From assembly GCF_002081715.1 (NCBI RefSeq), contig NZ_MUKP01000027.1, forward strand, positions 1-64,000: a stretch of 64,000 bases of DNA, given 5' to 3'. Below are positions 37,147 through 46,235 of the stretch, piece by piece; within the stretch, counting starts at the first letter, position 1; every line of letters begins with the position of its first letter. Made by a program: the position numbers and the translations under genes. The notes below the pieces were generated by a model, which was given only the letters and a program-made list of their open reading frames with translations, was not told where the DNA came from and did no database searches. Source of the stretch: Nocardia donostiensis (GTDB taxonomy: Bacteria > Actinomycetota > Actinomycetes > Mycobacteriales > Mycobacteriaceae).

Positions 37147-38244
37147 TCAGCCGAGTAGTACCGCGTACCCCGGTTTGATGATGTCGTCGATGATGCGCAG
37201 CCGTTCCGGAAACGGGATGAACGCCGACTTCATCGCGTTGATCGTGAAACGCTCCAGATCGCTCCAGCCGTAACCGAAGGTGTCCACCAGTTTGAGCATC
37301 TCCCCGCTCATGGTGGTGTCACTCATCAGCCGATTGTCGGTGTTGACGGTGACCCGGAAACGCAGCCGGGCCAGCAGATCGAACGGATGCTTGTCCAGCG
37401 ACGGCACCGCACCGGTCTGCACATTCGACGACGGGCACAATTCCAGCGGGATTCGCTTATCCCGGACATAGTTGGCGACCACACCCAGTTGGGCATCCTC
37501 CACCGCGCCGGGCACATTGATGTCGTCGGTGATGCGCACCCCGTGCCCGAGCCGGTCGCAGCCGCAGAAGGCCAGCGCCTCATGAATGGACGGCAATCCG
37601 AACGCCTCACCGGCGTGAATGGTGAAGTGTGAGTGGTTGGCTCGCAGGTATTCGAACGCGTCCAGATGCCGGGTCGGGGGGTAGCCTGCTTCGGCGCCCG
37701 CGATATCGAAACCGCACACCCCGCGTTCGCGGAAACGCACTGCCAGTTCGGCGATTTCACGGGACCGCGCTGCATGCCGCATCGCGGTCAGCAGGCAGGT
37801 CACCACGATGGGGTTGCCTTCCTCCGCCGCCAGTTCCTGGCCCTGCCGGAACCCGGCGAGGGTGTGCTCGACCACCTCGTCGAGGGTGAGCCCGCGCTCC
37901 AGATGCTGTTCGGGAGCGAACCGCACCTCCGCGTACACCACGCCGTCGGCAGCCAAGTCCTGCGCGCATTCGCGGGCGACCCGGCGCAAGCCGTCGGCGG
38001 TCTGCATCACGGCGACGGTGTGCTCGAAGGTTTCCAGATAGCGTTCCAGCGAACCGCTGTCGGCGGCCTCACGAAACCAGCGGCCCAGCGCCTCGACATT
38101 ATCGGCCGGTAGCGCGTCGTAACCGCATTCGGTGGCGAGTTCGAGCACCGTGGCGGGGCGCAGACCACCGTCGAGATGATCGTGCAACAACGCTTTCGGC
38201 GCTCGGCGGATCGAAGCAAGGTCCAGCGGCATCGGTCCAGTCAT
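37147..38244 (-). CDS. add: Adenosine deaminase
   Basis: Deaminates adenosine and deoxyadenosine to (deoxy)inosine. 365 residues, same as M. tuberculosis Add. TIM-barrel metal site: [10 protein letters not shown] (two His ligands), [13 protein letters not shown] (His and catalytic Glu), [10 protein letters not shown] (His), and [11 protein letters not shown] (Asp pair). The start is supported by the conserved [23 protein letters not shown]. It ends close to the convergent Rv3311-like gene and is followed on the same strand upstream by deoA, from which it is separated by 187 bp. Confidence 0.95.
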   Translation of the reverse strand: MTGPMPLDLASIRRAPKALLHDHLDGGLRPATVLELATECGYDALPADNVEALGRWFREAADSGSLERYLETFEHTVAVMQTADGLRRVARECAQDLAADGVVYAEVRFAPEQHLERGLTLDEVVEHTLAGFRQGQELAAEEGNPIVVTCLLTAMRHAARSREIAELAVRFRERGVCGFDIAGAEAGYPPTRHLDAFEYLRANHSHFTIHAGEAFGLPSIHEALAFCGCDRLGHGVRITDDINVPGAVEDAQLGVVANYVRDKRIPLELCPSSNVQTGAVPSLDKHPFDLLARLRFRVTVNTDNRLMSDTTMSGEMLKLVDTFGYGWSDLERFTINAMKSAFIPFPERLRIIDDIIKPGYAVLLG

Positions 38245-38431
38245 GTATCGACGGTAGCCGCCGCAGTGCTGATCGTCAGCGAAGTTGTCGCACGTCTCTC
38301 ATCTTGTCGCCTCCGCTTTGCCGAATTTCATTTCGAGTTACTCTCCCTGCAACCGACGAGCGCATCGTGCGGCGGGCGACCGCTCCCACTATGACCAGGA
38401 CTAACGTCCAGGGCGCAGGCGCCGAGGGCGA

Positions 38432-39724
38432 TCAGGGCTCGATTCGTTCCAGAATCAGTGGCTGCGGGCACAGCTCACCCGAGGACGGCTCTACGGTGCA
38501 GGCGTCAGCGAGGGCGGTCAGACCGCCGGGGATGGCGGCGGGAGTGTCGGTGTGCAGGGTCAGCAACGGCTGACCTGCGACGATGGTGTCACCGGGCTTG
38601 GCATGCATCTCGACACCGGCGGCGGCTTGCACCGGATCGCCCTGTTTGGCGCGGCCTGCGCCGAGACGCCAGGCGGCCACCCCGACGGACAGCGCATCGA
38701 GCCTGGTCAACACGCCGTCTCGGTCGGCGCGGATGGTTTCGGTGTGCCGGGCACGCGGCAGAGGCGCGCCCGGGTTGCCGCCCTGGGCACGCACCATGGC
38801 ACGCCAGTGATCCATGGCGCGCCCGTCGGCGAGGGCAGCGGCGGGATCGGCGTCGAGCCCGGCGAGCGCCACCATCTCCTGCGCCAGCGCCACCGTCAGT
38901 TCGACGACATCGGCGGGCCCGCCCCCGGCCAATACTTCGACGGACTCGGCCACCTCGAGAGCGTTGCCCGCGGTGCGCCCGAGCGGAGTGTCCATCGCCG
39001 TCAGCAGCGCTACTGTGCGCACCCCTTCGTCGGCGCCGAGCTCGACCATGGTGGTGGCCAGTTCGTGCGCTTGGGCGCGGGATTTCAGGAACGCGCCCAC
39101 CCCTACCTTCACATCCAGCACCAGCGCCGCGGTGCCCTCGGCGATCTTCTTGCTCATGATGGAGCTGGCGATCAGCGGGATCGACTCGACGGTTCCGGTG
39201 ACATCGCGCAGCGCGTACAGCCGTTTGTCCGCCGGAGCCAGGTCGGCGCCCGCCGCGCACACCACCGCGCCCGCGGCCGGATCGGACAGGATCTCACGTA
39301 TCCGCGTGCGATCGAGGTCGGCCCGCCAGCCGGGGATGGACTCGAGTTTGTCCAAGGTCCCGCCGGTATGCCCGAGCCCGCGCCCGGACAGTTGCGGCAC
39401 CGCGGCCCCGCACGCGGCGACCAAAGGGGCCAGCGGCAACGTGATCTTGTCCCCGACCCCGCCGGTGGAGTGTTTGTCCACCGTCGGCCGGGGCAGATCG
39501 GTGAAATCGAGCCTGGTCCCGGAGTCGATCATGGCTTGGGTCCAGCGCGCGGTCTCCCTGCGGCTCATCCCGCGCAAAAGCACCGCCATCGCCAGCGCCG
39601 ACATCTGTTCGTCGGCCACCTCGCCGCGAGTGAAGCCGTCGACGACCCAGTCGATCTGCGCGTCGGACAGCTCACCACCGTCGCGTTTGGTCGTGATGAT
39701 GGAAACCGCGTCCAATACTGTCAC
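38432..39724 (-). CDS. deoA: Thymidine phosphorylase
   Basis: Cleaves thymidine/deoxyuridine with phosphate to base and deoxyribose 1-phosphate. 430 residues; pyrimidine-nucleoside phosphorylase class: DAQIDWVVDGFTRGEVADEQM in the alpha domain, the phosphate-binding signature KHSTGGVGDKITLPLAPL, SGRGLGHTGGTLDKLESIPG (the family's longest conserved block), IMSKKIAEG and LDVKVGVGAFL. GTG at 39724 gives VTVLDAVSIITTKRDGGELS, the usual start. The upstream LLM oxidoreductase ends 5 bp before, so the two are likely cotranscribed with cdd further up, matching the M. tuberculosis add-deoA-cdd order with one inserted gene. Confidence 0.95.
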   Translation of the reverse strand: MTVLDAVSIITTKRDGGELSDAQIDWVVDGFTRGEVADEQMSALAMAVLLRGMSRRETARWTQAMIDSGTRLDFTDLPRPTVDKHSTGGVGDKITLPLAPLVAACGAAVPQLSGRGLGHTGGTLDKLESIPGWRADLDRTRIREILSDPAAGAVVCAAGADLAPADKRLYALRDVTGTVESIPLIASSIMSKKIAEGTAALVLDVKVGVGAFLKSRAQAHELATTMVELGADEGVRTVALLTAMDTPLGRTAGNALEVAESVEVLAGGGPADVVELTVALAQEMVALAGLDADPAAALADGRAMDHWRAMVRAQGGNPGAPLPRARHTETIRADRDGVLTRLDALSVGVAAWRLGAGRAKQGDPVQAAAGVEMHAKPGDTIVAGQPLLTLHTDTPAAIPGGLTALADACTVEPSSGELCPQPLILERIEP

Positions 39725-39729
39725 GGAAC

Positions 39730-40740
39730 TCAGTCTGGCAGCTCGGCAAGCGCGCGGAGGGTGTGCAGCCGATCGGTGACGGTCGGCCCCTGCGGGGCCA
39801 CGATCACCTCGTCGGCCCCGGTATCGGCGACCAGTTCGTCGATACGGGCGCGGACCTGGTCGAGTGTGCCGACGGCCTGCTGGGCGTTGCGATCGTCGAC
39901 GAACGCGTTCTCCGCATCCGACCACTGGTAGGCCTCGGCTTCGGCCAGCGTCGGAATACGCTGTGGCAGTTGCCCGGTCCGCATCCGCAGTTGCACCAGG
40001 TTCTGCGGGAGGGTGCGGCGGCGCGCTTCGGCGGCGGAGTCGGCGACGACGGTGGCGACCGCGACCATCGAATGCGGCTCGCTCAGCACCGCCGAGGGGG
40101 TGAATTCCCGGCGATAGAGCTCGAAGACCAGCGGTGTGGTTCTACCGCCTGCAAAATGATGAGCAAACGCGAACGGCAGCCCGAGCATGGCCGCCAGCCG
40201 GGCGCTGAAATCGCTGGACCCCAGCAGCCACAGCTGCGGTGCGTCGCCGTGGCCTGGGATGGCCCGGATGCGGTCGCCCTGGCCGCCACGCAGCGGCGGG
40301 ATGACGCCGAAGTAGGCCATCAGCTCCACCACCTGCTTCGGGAAGTCCTCGACCGCTTCCGCGGCGGCGCCCCGGCGAATGGTGGACGAGATGAGCGGAT
40401 CGGTGCCCGCGGCGCGGCCGAGCCCGAGGTCGATGCGGTCGCCGTGCAGGGCGACCAGGGTCCCGAACTGTTCGGCGACCACCAGCGAGGAGTGGTTCGG
40501 CAGCATGACCCCGCCCGAACCGACCCGTATACGTTCGGTGGCGGCGGCAACGGCCGCGATCAGCACCGGCGGCGCTGAGCTGGCGATGCCCGGCATCCCA
40601 TGATGCTCGGCCACCCAGAACCGGCGATACCCGAGCCGGTCGACTTCCCCCGCGACGGTGAGGGTGTCGGCGAGCGCTTGCGAATGGGAACCATCTGCCG
40701 CGACAGCGGCGAGATCGAGCACGGACAGCGGCACAGTCAT
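39730..40740 (-). CDS. LLM-class flavin-dependent oxidoreductase
   Basis: 336-residue luciferase-like TIM-barrel protein. Typical elements: [15 protein letters not shown] start, [63 protein letters not shown], and [25 protein letters not shown]. It belongs to the MsnO8/YhbW group, which uses FMNH2 or FMN; substrate unknown. ATG at 40740 begins [11 protein letters not shown]; an ATG nine codons upstream is poorly supported. Inserted between deoA (5 bp) and cdd (80 bp) on the same strand, where M. tuberculosis has nothing, so it may be a later arrival or a Nocardia-type addition. Confidence 0.9.
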   Translation of the reverse strand: MTVPLSVLDLAAVAADGSHSQALADTLTVAGEVDRLGYRRFWVAEHHGMPGIASSAPPVLIAAVAAATERIRVGSGGVMLPNHSSLVVAEQFGTLVALHGDRIDLGLGRAAGTDPLISSTIRRGAAAEAVEDFPKQVVELMAYFGVIPPLRGGQGDRIRAIPGHGDAPQLWLLGSSDFSARLAAMLGLPFAFAHHFAGGRTTPLVFELYRREFTPSAVLSEPHSMVAVATVVADSAAEARRRTLPQNLVQLRMRTGQLPQRIPTLAEAEAYQWSDAENAFVDDRNAQQAVGTLDQVRARIDELVADTGADEVIVAPQGPTVTDRLHTLRALAELPD

Positions 40741-40820
40741 GTCATGGGCAACCCGCACACACGGCACGGGATTCCGTACGTGTTCGCCGCCACGCCCACC
40801 CGGCCGGGTCCGCCGTCTCC

Positions 40821-41222
40821 TCAGCGCTGCCCGGCAGCCAGGTCATCGGGCCCGAATGCCTCGGGCAGCAGCGCTGCCAGCCGCACCGGCCCGTCCGGGT
40901 GATCCACGAGCAGATCGGCCCCGCCGAACTCGTAGAGAACCTGCCTGCAGCGACCGCAGGGCAGCAGAACCGAGCCGCGGGAATCGCTCACCGAAACCGC
41001 GAGCAAACGCCCACCGCCCGCCGTTTGATGGTTACCGATGAGTACAGTTTCTGCACAAAGCCCCAAACCGTATGAGACATTTTCCACATTGCACCCGCGC
41101 ACAATTCCGCCGGCGCCAGTGAGGGCCGCAGCGCCGACCGGAAAGCGCGAGTACGGCGCATATGCCTTGCGCATAGTCTCAATTGCATTGCTACGCAATG
41201 CTTTCCAGTCGATTTCCGACAC
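40821..41222 (-). CDS. cdd: Cytidine deaminase
   Basis: Deaminates cytidine and deoxycytidine. 133 residues, normal for the tetrameric class. Zinc and catalytic motifs: [20 protein letters not shown] (Cys and catalytic Glu) and [15 protein letters not shown] (two Cys). Substrate-binding segment [17 protein letters not shown] start at 41222 has a near-perfect AGGAGG nine bases upstream; the open frame continues upstream without any such signal. First gene of a leftward group cdd - LLM oxidoreductase - deoA. Confidence 0.95.
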   Translation of the reverse strand: MSEIDWKALRSNAIETMRKAYAPYSRFPVGAAALTGAGGIVRGCNVENVSYGLGLCAETVLIGNHQTAGGGRLLAVSVSDSRGSVLLPCGRCRQVLYEFGGADLLVDHPDGPVRLAALLPEAFGPDDLAAGQR

Positions 41223-41530
41223 CGGGAACCTCCTGCCGAAGCGGCCGTATCCGGGCGCGACCGAGCCGTCGCACATCCCATTCACATGCAACAAAGGCAA
41301 CCCTAACCTGCGTCGTTGTCGCGCAACGCACCGCACGCCGAATTAGTTCCCCGATTGGGAGAGGATTAGAGTCCACATCAGATCGGTTCAGGTTCCCGGC
41401 AACCAGCCGGAGCGCAACCAATCGGGGGCGCACACCCCGAGCGCGAGCTGGTTTTCACCGGACATCGGCCGCGCGGCCGGTATCGGAACTGCGACCGGGT
41501 CCATCAGCGATGTTGGAGGCACCGAACTCT
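41223..41530. other. Divergent promoter region cdd / sdhCDAB
   Basis: 308 bp without a gene. It holds the cdd ribosome binding site and the sdh promoter. AGGCAACCCTAACCT at 41295-41309 resembles one half of an IdeR/DtxR iron box. No riboswitch or hairpin was recognised. Confidence 0.45.
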
Positions 41531-41929
41531 ATGACCACGATAGAAGCTCCGGCTCAGCCGAAGCGGAAGACGCTGTACCGAGGCGACCCCGGAATGTGGT
41601 CGTGGGCGCTGCACCGGATCACCGGTGTCACCGTTTTCTTCTTCCTCTTCGTCCATGTCCTGGACACCGCACTGGTGCGGGTCAGCCCGGAGGTCTACGA
41701 CGAAACGATCGCGGTCTACAAGACCCCGATCGTGGCCCTCATGGAAATGGGCCTGGTCTTCTGCGTGCTGTTCCACGCGCTCAACGGTGTGCGGGTCATC
41801 CTGATCGACTTCTGGTCGAACGGGCCGCGCTATCAGCGTCAGATGCTGTGGGGGATTCTCGGGCTCCTGGTCGTGCTGATGGTGCCCGCCATCGGCCGCA
41901 TGGTCTACCTCCTGTTCACGGAGCACTGA
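41531..41929 (+). CDS. sdhC: Succinate dehydrogenase cytochrome b556 subunit
   Basis: 132 residues with three transmembrane helices anchoring the complex and binding heme b. Signature LYRGDPGMWSWALHRITGV is the SdhC N-terminal quinone-site motif; heme-ligand His probably in FFLFVHVLDTAL, with LFHALNGVRVILIDF as helix II. Start ATG 41531 (MTTIEAP); ATG at 41510 in frame is the alternative, as TGGAGG lies at 41513-41518 between the two. First gene of sdhCDAB. Followed after one base by a tiny reading frame, then sdhD. Confidence 0.9.
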   Translation: MTTIEAPAQPKRKTLYRGDPGMWSWALHRITGVTVFFFLFVHVLDTALVRVSPEVYDETIAVYKTPIVALMEMGLVFCVLFHALNGVRVILIDFWSNGPRYQRQMLWGILGLLVVLMVPAIGRMVYLLFTEH

Positions 41930-41930
41930 C

Positions 41931-42005
41931 ATGAAACAGCGAACCACCAACGCAGCTGCCGCCGCCGCCATGACAGCGCCGAACAACAAGGAGGCCCGGG
42001 CATGA
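41931..42005 (+). CDS. Possible 24-residue coupling peptide between sdhC and sdhD
   Basis: A 24-codon frame starts with ATG one base after the sdhC stop and ends with TGA overlapping the sdhD ATG (ATGA). It encodes a basic N-terminus (MKQRTT), an alanine run and a basic tail (NNKEARA). Its last codons contain the sdhD Shine-Dalgarno AAGGAGG. It may only carry ribosomes from sdhC to sdhD. Coding status is uncertain. Confidence 0.35.
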   Translation: MKQRTTNAAAAAAMTAPNNKEARA

Positions 42006-42433
42006 GCGCACCCGTCCTCGGCAAGTCCTACGACCGCCCCGCCAGCCTGGATCTGCCTCGCTCGCCGCGCGGTCGCGCCAAAACCAACTTCGAGCTCTAT
42101 GCCTGGATGTTCATGCGGATCTCCGGGGTCGCGCTGATCATCCTGGTCATCGGGCACATGTCGATCATGCTGCTGCTCGACGGAGGCGTGAAGCGGTTGA
42201 ACTTCGCGTTCGTCGCAGGCCGCTGGGCCAGCCCGTTCTGGCAGGTCTGGGACCTGGCCATGCTGTGGCTGGCGCAACTGCACGGTGCCAACGGCCTGCG
42301 CACCGTGATCGCCGACTACTCGCGCAAGGATTCCACCCGGTTCTGGCTGAACATGCTGCTGGCGCTGTCGGTGATCCTGGTCATGGGCGTCGGCACCTAC
42401 GTCATCTTCACCTTCGACCCCAACATCAGTTAG
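42002..42433 (+). CDS. sdhD: Succinate dehydrogenase membrane anchor subunit
   Basis: 143 residues with three transmembrane helices. ELYAWMFMRISGVALIILVIGHM is the first helix with the conserved RISG segment; H in the MLWLAQLHGANGLRTVIADY segment is a candidate quinone/heme ligand. AAGGAGG lies eight bases before the ATG. sdhA starts 17 bp later. Membrane partner of SdhC in the aerobic complex II. Confidence 0.9.
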   Translation: MSAPVLGKSYDRPASLDLPRSPRGRAKTNFELYAWMFMRISGVALIILVIGHMSIMLLLDGGVKRLNFAFVAGRWASPFWQVWDLAMLWLAQLHGANGLRTVIADYSRKDSTRFWLNMLLALSVILVMGVGTYVIFTFDPNIS

Positions 42434-42449
42434 GAACAGGCGGCCTCGC

Positions 42450-44243
42450 ATGAGCAGCGAACGAATCAGCGGCACAAGTGACACTCGACCTGTTCAGGAG
42501 CACCGCTACGACGTCGTGATCGTCGGCGCAGGCGGCGCGGGGATGCGGGCAGCGATCGAGGCAGGACCCCGAGCGCGCACCGCGGTGCTCACCAAGCTGT
42601 ACCCGACGCGCAGCCACACCGGCGCGGCACAGGGCGGCATGTGCGCCGCGCTGGCCAACGTCGAAGAAGACAACTGGGAGTGGCACACCTTCGACACGGT
42701 CAAGGGCGGTGACTACCTGGTCGACCAGGACGCCGCCGAGATCATGGCCAAGGAAGCCATCGATGCGGTGCTCGACCTAGAGAAGATGGGCCTGCCCTTC
42801 AACCGCACCCCCGAAGGCAAGATCGACCAGCGCCGGTTCGGTGGTCACACCCGTGACCACGGCAAGGCCCCGGTGCGCCGCGCCTGCTACGCGGCCGACC
42901 GCACCGGTCATATGATCCTGCAGACGCTGTACCAGAACTGCGTCAAGCACGACGTGGAGTTCTTCAACGAGTTCTACGTACTCGACCTGGTGCTGACCGA
43001 CACCGACCGCGGCCCGGTCGCTACCGGTGTCGTCGCCTACGAGCTGGCCACCGGTGATCTGCACATCTTCCACGCCAAGTCGATCGTGTTCGCCACCGGC
43101 GGCTCCGGCCGGATGTACAAGACCACCTCCAATGCGCACACCCTGACCGGCGACGGTATGGCCATCGTGTTCCGCAAGGGTCTGCCGCTCGAGGACATGG
43201 AATTCCACCAGTTCCATCCCACCGGTCTGGCCGGACTCGGCATCCTCATCTCCGAGGCCGTCCGCGGTGAGGGCGGCATCCTGCGCAACGCCGACGGCGA
43301 ACGCTTCATGGAGCGCTACGCTCCCACCATCAAGGACCTCGCACCGCGCGATATCGTCGCCCGGTCGATGGTGCTCGAGGTGCTCGAAGGCCGCGGCGCC
43401 GGACCGAACAAGGACTACGTCTACATCGACGTGACCCACCTCGGCGAGGACGTGCTCGAGGAGAAACTGCCCGATATCACCGAGTTCTCCCGCACCTATC
43501 TGGGCGTGGACCCGGTGAAGGAACTGGTGCCGGTGTTCCCCACCTGCCATTACGTGATGGGCGGCATCCCAACCCGGATCCACGGCGAGGTACTGCGCAA
43601 CAACACCGATATCGTCCCCGGCCTCTACGCCGCGGGTGAATGCGCGTGTGTGTCGGTGCACGGCGCGAACCGGCTGGGCACCAACTCGCTGCTCGATATC
43701 AACGTGTTCGGACGCCGCGCCGGTATCGCCGCCGCTGAGTACGCGCAGCGGGCGGATTTCGTGGACATGCCGGAGAACCCGGCGCAGATGGTGCAGGACT
43801 GGCTGGCGCTGATCCTGTCCGAGCACGGTAACGAACGCGTCGCCGATATCCGTACCGAACTGCAGCGTTCGATGGACAACAACGCCTCGGTGTTCCGCAC
43901 CGAGGACACGCTCAAGCAGGCCCTCACCGATATCCACGCGCTCAAGGAGCGGTACTCGCGGATCACGGTGCAGGACAAGGGCAAACGCTACAACAGCGAT
44001 CTGCTCGAGGCCGTAGAACTGGGCTTCCTGCTCGAGCTTGCCGAAGTCACCGTCGTCGGTGCGCTCAACCGCAAGGAATCGCGCGGCGGCCACGCCCGCG
44101 AGGACTACCCGGACCGCGACGATGTGAACTTCATGCGGCACACGATGGCCTACAAGGAAGGCGCGGATCTGCTGTCCGATATCCGCCTGGACTTCAAGCC
44201 GGTGGTGCAGACCCGTTACGAGCCGATGGAGCGTAAGTACTGA
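42450..44243 (+). CDS. sdhA: Succinate dehydrogenase flavoprotein subunit
   Basis: Oxidises succinate to fumarate at a covalently bound FAD. 597 residues. FAD motif DVVIVGAGGAGMRAAIEAG; covalent attachment His in PTRSHTGAAQGGM (near residue 55); active-site FHQFHPTGLAGLGIL and RGEGGILRNADGERFM; catalytic-arginine and FAD-contact segment HGANRLGTNSLLDINVFGRRAG. It follows sdhD by 17 bp and its stop shares one base with the sdhB ATG. Matches Rv3318 in the syntenic block. Confidence 0.97.
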   Translation: MSSERISGTSDTRPVQEHRYDVVIVGAGGAGMRAAIEAGPRARTAVLTKLYPTRSHTGAAQGGMCAALANVEEDNWEWHTFDTVKGGDYLVDQDAAEIMAKEAIDAVLDLEKMGLPFNRTPEGKIDQRRFGGHTRDHGKAPVRRACYAADRTGHMILQTLYQNCVKHDVEFFNEFYVLDLVLTDTDRGPVATGVVAYELATGDLHIFHAKSIVFATGGSGRMYKTTSNAHTLTGDGMAIVFRKGLPLEDMEFHQFHPTGLAGLGILISEAVRGEGGILRNADGERFMERYAPTIKDLAPRDIVARSMVLEVLEGRGAGPNKDYVYIDVTHLGEDVLEEKLPDITEFSRTYLGVDPVKELVPVFPTCHYVMGGIPTRIHGEVLRNNTDIVPGLYAAGECACVSVHGANRLGTNSLLDINVFGRRAGIAAAEYAQRADFVDMPENPAQMVQDWLALILSEHGNERVADIRTELQRSMDNNASVFRTEDTLKQALTDIHALKERYSRITVQDKGKRYNSDLLEAVELGFLLELAEVTVVGALNRKESRGGHAREDYPDRDDVNFMRHTMAYKEGADLLSDIRLDFKPVVQTRYEPMERKY

Positions 44244-45016
44244 TGACCGCTGTAGCCGAGAACCCAACAGCGCCCCCGGCCGCGCCGGTCCCCGAGGGCT
44301 CGACCATGATCACCGTCAAGGTGGCGCGGTTCAACCCCGAGGACGACAAGGGCGCGCACTGGGACTCCTTCCAGGTGCCTGTGCTGCCGACGGACCGCTT
44401 CCTCAACGTCCTCATCTACATCAAGTCCTATCTGGACGGCACCCTGACCTTCCGGCGCTCCTGCGCGCACGGTGTCTGCGGTTCCGACGCCATGCGTATC
44501 AACGGCGTCAACCGCCTGGCGTGCAAGGTGCTGATGAAGGACATGCTGCCCAAGAACGGCAAATCCATCACCATCACCGTCGAGCCGATCCGCGGCCTGC
44601 CCGTGGAAAAGGACCTCGTCGTCGATATGGAGCCGTTCTTCGACGCGTTCCGCGCCGTGAAGCCGTACCTGATCACCACGGGTAACGAGCCCACCAAGGA
44701 ACGCATCCAGAGCCAGGCCGACCGCGCCAGGTTCGACGACACCACCAAGTGCATCCTGTGCGCCTGCTGCACCACCTCATGCCCGGTGTACTGGCACGAC
44801 GGCAGCTACTTCGGTCCGGCCGCGATCGTGAACGCCCACCGCTTCATCTTCGACAGCCGCGACGAAGGCGCCCGCGAACGCCTCGACATCCTCAACGACG
44901 TCGAAGGCGTCTGGCGCTGCCGCACCACCTTCAACTGCACCGACGCCTGTCCCCGCGGCATCGAGGTCACCAAGGCCATCCAGGAAGTCAAGCGCGCCCT
45001 GCTGTTCGCCCGCTGA
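44243..45016 (+). CDS. sdhB: Succinate dehydrogenase iron-sulfur subunit
   Basis: 257 residues carrying the electron relay from FAD to quinone. [2Fe-2S] motif RRSCAHGVCGSDAMRINGVN with the later LAC; [4Fe-4S] motif CILCACCTTSCPVYW; [3Fe-4S] and remaining ligands in CRTTFNCTDACPRGIEV. ATG overlaps the sdhA stop by one base (TGATGA). Last gene of the operon, closed by a strong hairpin at 45039-45071. Confidence 0.97.
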   Translation: MTAVAENPTAPPAAPVPEGSTMITVKVARFNPEDDKGAHWDSFQVPVLPTDRFLNVLIYIKSYLDGTLTFRRSCAHGVCGSDAMRINGVNRLACKVLMKDMLPKNGKSITITVEPIRGLPVEKDLVVDMEPFFDAFRAVKPYLITTGNEPTKERIQSQADRARFDDTTKCILCACCTTSCPVYWHDGSYFGPAAIVNAHRFIFDSRDEGARERLDILNDVEGVWRCRTTFNCTDACPRGIEVTKAIQEVKRALLFAR

Positions 45017-45038
45017 GCCCCTGAGCCAGGTTTGTATG

Positions 45039-45071
45039 AAGGCCGCTCTCCCCGACGGGGAGGGCGGCCTT
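45039..45071 (+). terminator. Terminator of sdhCDAB
   Basis: Fifteen-pair stem with one G-U pair: AAGGCCGCTCTCCCC (45039-45053), loop GAC, GGGGAGGGCGGCCTT (45057-45071), 22 bp after the sdhB stop. Confidence 0.85.
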
Positions 45072-45254
45072 CGGCATTCTCCCGGCCGCGGCGTTCCCGA
45101 ACCGTCCCGCGAGTCCCTACGGTTCATCTACTCATCCATCGAGTAGGCCTTCCCGAAGCCGAGGTGGCGGCGATGAGCAAGGCCGAGGCCTGCCGGTGAA
45201 CGAGTAGTGACGTGACCTCGCCGACACCAGAACAGTGCTAACCGTATGCCGAAC

Positions 45255-45284
45255 TTGTAAATTAGGGTAACCGAACATTACTAT
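45255..45284 (+). promoter_or_regulatory. Leaderless promoter and DtxR/MntR-like operator of the manganese importer
   Basis: -35 TTGTAA (45255-45260) and -10 TACTAT (45279-45284), 18 bp apart, predict transcription to begin at about 45291, the GTG start itself. Between them lies imperfect palindrome TTAGGGTAACCGAA (45262-45275; 5 of 7 pairs match), whose left half equals the TTAGGxT half of DtxR-family boxes. A metal-loaded repressor here would block polymerase. Confidence 0.6.
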
Positions 45285-45290
45285 TCGGGT

Positions 45291-46235
45291 GTGGATGAAC
45301 GGGGTTCCGGTCTGGGGGCGCGGATGTGGCCCCGGATCGGTGCGATGCTTGCGGTGTGCGGAATCGCGCTGGGGGTGGTGGGGTGCGATTCGTTTCATCT
45401 GCCGCGGGAGGGGAAGCCGGTGGTGTTGACGACGTTCACGGTGCTTGCGGATATCGCGGGGAACGTGGCGGGTGAGCACCTGGATGTGCAGTCGTTGACG
45501 AAGGCCGGGGCAGAGATCCACGGGTACGAGCCGACGCCGGGGGATGTGAAGAAGGCGGCCAAGGCGGATCTGGTCTTGGACAACGGGATGAATCTGGAGG
45601 CGTGGTTCGGGCAGTTCGTCGACGGGATCGAGGTCGAGCATGTGACTGTGAGCGACGGGGTGGAGCCGGTGGACATCACCGAGGACGCGTATGCGGGGAA
45701 ACCTAATCCGCATGCGTGGATGTCGCCGCTGAACGTGCAGACCTACGTCGACAATATGGTGACCGCTTTCGCCGAACTCGATCCGGCACATGCAGCGGAC
45801 TTTCGCGCGAACGGGAAAGCCTACAAGGCACGGTTGCAGCAGGTACACAACGAACTGGTCACCGAACTGGACGCACTGCCGAAAAACCAACGGGCGCTGG
45901 TGACCTGCGAGGGCGCGTTCTCCTATCTGGCCCGCGACGCCGGGCTCACCGAGAAATACATCTGGCCGGTCAACGCCGAACAGCAGGCCACCCCGCAGCA
46001 GATCACCACGGTCATCGAATTCGTGCGGAAGAACCGGGTGCCCGCGGTGTTCTGCGAATCCACCGTCTCCGATGCGCCGATGCAGCGGGTTGTCGAGGCC
46101 ACCGGCACGGCGTTCGGCGGGGTGCTCTACGTCGACTCGCTGTCGGAAGCAGGCGGCCCGGTGCCGACCTACCTCGACCTGATTCGCCACGACGCCAGAA
46201 CCATCGCCACCGCATTGACCGGGAGCACCCCATGA
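45291..46235 (+). CDS. Manganese ABC transporter substrate-binding lipoprotein (PsaA/MntA-like)
   Basis: 314 residues. Lipoprotein signal: ARMWPRIGAMLAVCGIALGVVGC, lipobox VVGC. Cluster A-I metal-binding lobes: first His in GAEIHGYEPTPGDV, second in NPHAWMSPLNV, Glu in FCESTVSDAP and Asp in YVDSLSEAGG. The set His-His-Glu-Asp is that of Mn/Fe binders such as PsaA and not the three-His set of zinc binders; CEGAFSYLA and YIWPVN are also PsaA-like. GTG at 45291 coincides with the predicted transcription start; ATG at 45324 would be the alternative. Stop overlaps the ATPase start (ATGA). Confidence 0.9.
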   Translation: MDERGSGLGARMWPRIGAMLAVCGIALGVVGCDSFHLPREGKPVVLTTFTVLADIAGNVAGEHLDVQSLTKAGAEIHGYEPTPGDVKKAAKADLVLDNGMNLEAWFGQFVDGIEVEHVTVSDGVEPVDITEDAYAGKPNPHAWMSPLNVQTYVDNMVTAFAELDPAHAADFRANGKAYKARLQQVHNELVTELDALPKNQRALVTCEGAFSYLARDAGLTEKYIWPVNAEQQATPQQITTVIEFVRKNRVPAVFCESTVSDAPMQRVVEATGTAFGGVLYVDSLSEAGGPVPTYLDLIRHDARTIATALTGSTP

